Shown here piece by piece: positions 62,817-64,000 of a stretch of 64,000 bases of DNA. The stretch's first letter is position 1; each line of letters opens with the position of its first letter. The stretch lies in the NCBI GenBank assembly GCA_024803745.1, contig JANJXV010000129.1:558001-622000 (forward strand), in the 5' to 3' direction. Both the position numbers and the translations under genes were made by a program. The DNA comes from Megascapheus bottae. Taxonomy: Eukaryota > Chordata > Mammalia > Rodentia > Geomyidae. The notes beneath the pieces are model-generated. The model made no database searches. It was not told the origin of the DNA and saw only the letters and a program-made list of their open reading frames with translations.

Positions 62817-63493
62817 TAAATGAAAGATTCCAGGCCCTGAGAATTATCATTACTTTCTAAAGAAAACCTAAGGTAATTTTGTACTCATTCTTCAGGATAC
62901 ATTCAGGATCCTTTGACAACAGTACTAAATTATGTTTCCTCTAATGGAGATGACATTCCAAACTTACACAGTAATTGTAAGTGGATAAACCATCCAGAAT
63001 TAAATATATATCATTATTGGAAATAGGATCTACAAATCACTAAACAGTGAGTTTACAATGGAAACCTGGCACTAGGTGCAATGTTTCATGCCTGTAATCT
63101 TAAAATATTCAGGAGGAAGAAATCTAAGAATTCTAATTTGAAGCCAGCAATGGCATAAAAATTGCCATGAAACTCTATAACTCCAAGTAAACCCTCAAAA
63201 ATGTTAGTGGAGTGTCAAGAGTTTGACTTTGTGGTTGAGTGCTTGCCTAGCATGCATGAAGACCTATGCATGTAAGTGGAGCTGGGACTCAAACTGGTAT
63301 TTTTCTAGCCTTGAGCAAGACAGCTAAGTTTATGCCATAGAAAATGAATCCAGAGCTGGGGAAGAGTCAACCATGGAGCCAGTGAGAAATGAGAAAAAAG
63401 ATTTAATACATAACATGTGAGTAGGATGTCTGCGAACTTAAAGCAATGATGACACAGCATAAGCAATAATTCTCTACTGTTTCTAATTTACAG

Positions 63494-63583
63494 GGCACTG
63501 TGTTCCCAAACCTGTATTAATTGACAAGCTAGAGCACTGTGCAGAACTCTGGATAGGAAATTCCTCTGACAAGAATATCACAG
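63494..63583 (+). CDS. KRAB-B-like exon (right copy)
   Basis: A 90 bp exon between tttacag and gtgagt, in phase with KRAB-A, encoding HCVPKPVLIDKLEHC and the AELWIG end. The finger exon should lie about 2 kb further on, outside the window. Confidence 0.85.
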
Positions 63584-64000
63584 GTGAGTGAATGCATCTT
63601 CATATTGATGTTGGAGCCTGAGCCCCATTGGTAAGTTCATGTTGTGATGTACTGAGTAATAATATTCTTAGTTACCCTAAATCCTGTGTGGAACCTATGG
63701 AATTCTTTGTGAATGAATCAAGAATCATTTTCTTTTCCCAAGCCTATGCTTGGTCTCAGGGCCTGAGCATGGTCCTTGGGTTTTCTCAAGTCTAGCTCTC
63801 TACTTCTTGAGTCATAGCACCACTTCTCGCTTTTTCTTTGTATGTAGTACCAAGGAACTGAACCTGGTCATTGTGCATGCTAGCCCAAACCCCCGGCACC
63901 AAGAATCATAGGGTGATATGTTGAATTCTATGTGGCAGTAGAGTTAAAGTTAGATTTCTCTGTAGAAATCACTGTGAAACAAAATAAAATGAGAAAGCCA

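Overview
This window is mammalian nuclear DNA, most likely from a geomyoid rodent (kangaroo rat, pocket mouse or pocket gopher). The reasons are abundant LINE-1 (L1), KRAB zinc-finger exons with canonical splice sites, and many copies of a dimeric tRNA-derived SINE whose two halves look like the IDL-Geo SINE known from Geomyoidea. The species call is inference. There are no bacterial features, no tRNA or rRNA genes and no CRISPR array. No complete protein-coding gene lies inside the window.

Layout. (1) 1-32677: a head-to-tail tandem array with a period of about 7.41 kb. Each unit is a 1.37 kb non-L1 segment (called S here, carrying two SINEs), about 0.56 kb of L1 5' UTR, ORF1, ORF2 and the L1 3' UTR, followed directly by the next S. 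The elements are called L1-A (left part outside the window), B, C, D and E (3' UTR cut off). Every ORF1 and ORF2 is broken, and many breaks are shared by all copies, so the founder was already dead and the array grew by DNA duplication. (2) 32678-38040: a decayed KRAB zinc-finger gene with intact KRAB-A and KRAB-B exons and a frameshifted terminal exon with damaged fingers. (3) 38041-43729: SINEs, a long GA-rich simple repeat, an L1 fragment with an internal inversion, and unassigned sequence. (4) 43730-47530: an inverted solitary copy of S without L1, then exon-like pieces on the + strand resembling a Ral guanine-nucleotide exchange factor (RalGDS-like) pseudogene. S itself may come from the 5' part of such a pseudogene, in antisense to the L1. 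(5) 47820-49412: three older L1 3' ends in a row. (6) 49413-52427: SINEs and unassigned sequence. (7) 52428-59820: remnants of a second L1/S array (L1-F and L1-G) with the same unit junction and an internal deletion that skips most of a unit. (8) 59821-62436: SINE-rich unassigned sequence. (9) 62437-64000: a second copy of the KRAB-A/KRAB-B segment, offset by 29,756 bp from the first and running out of the window.

How it fits together: the window looks like part of a rodent KRAB zinc-finger cluster expanding by segmental duplication, in which an L1 that had inserted into a RalGDS-like pseudogene fragment became a macrosatellite-like tandem repeat. Shared and unshared mutations give a partial history. 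Lesions common to all copies came first. A one-base ORF2 deletion then marks A-E but not F. A four-base ORF1 deletion marks C-E. Other lesions are distributed in a way no simple tree explains, which suggests exchange between units.
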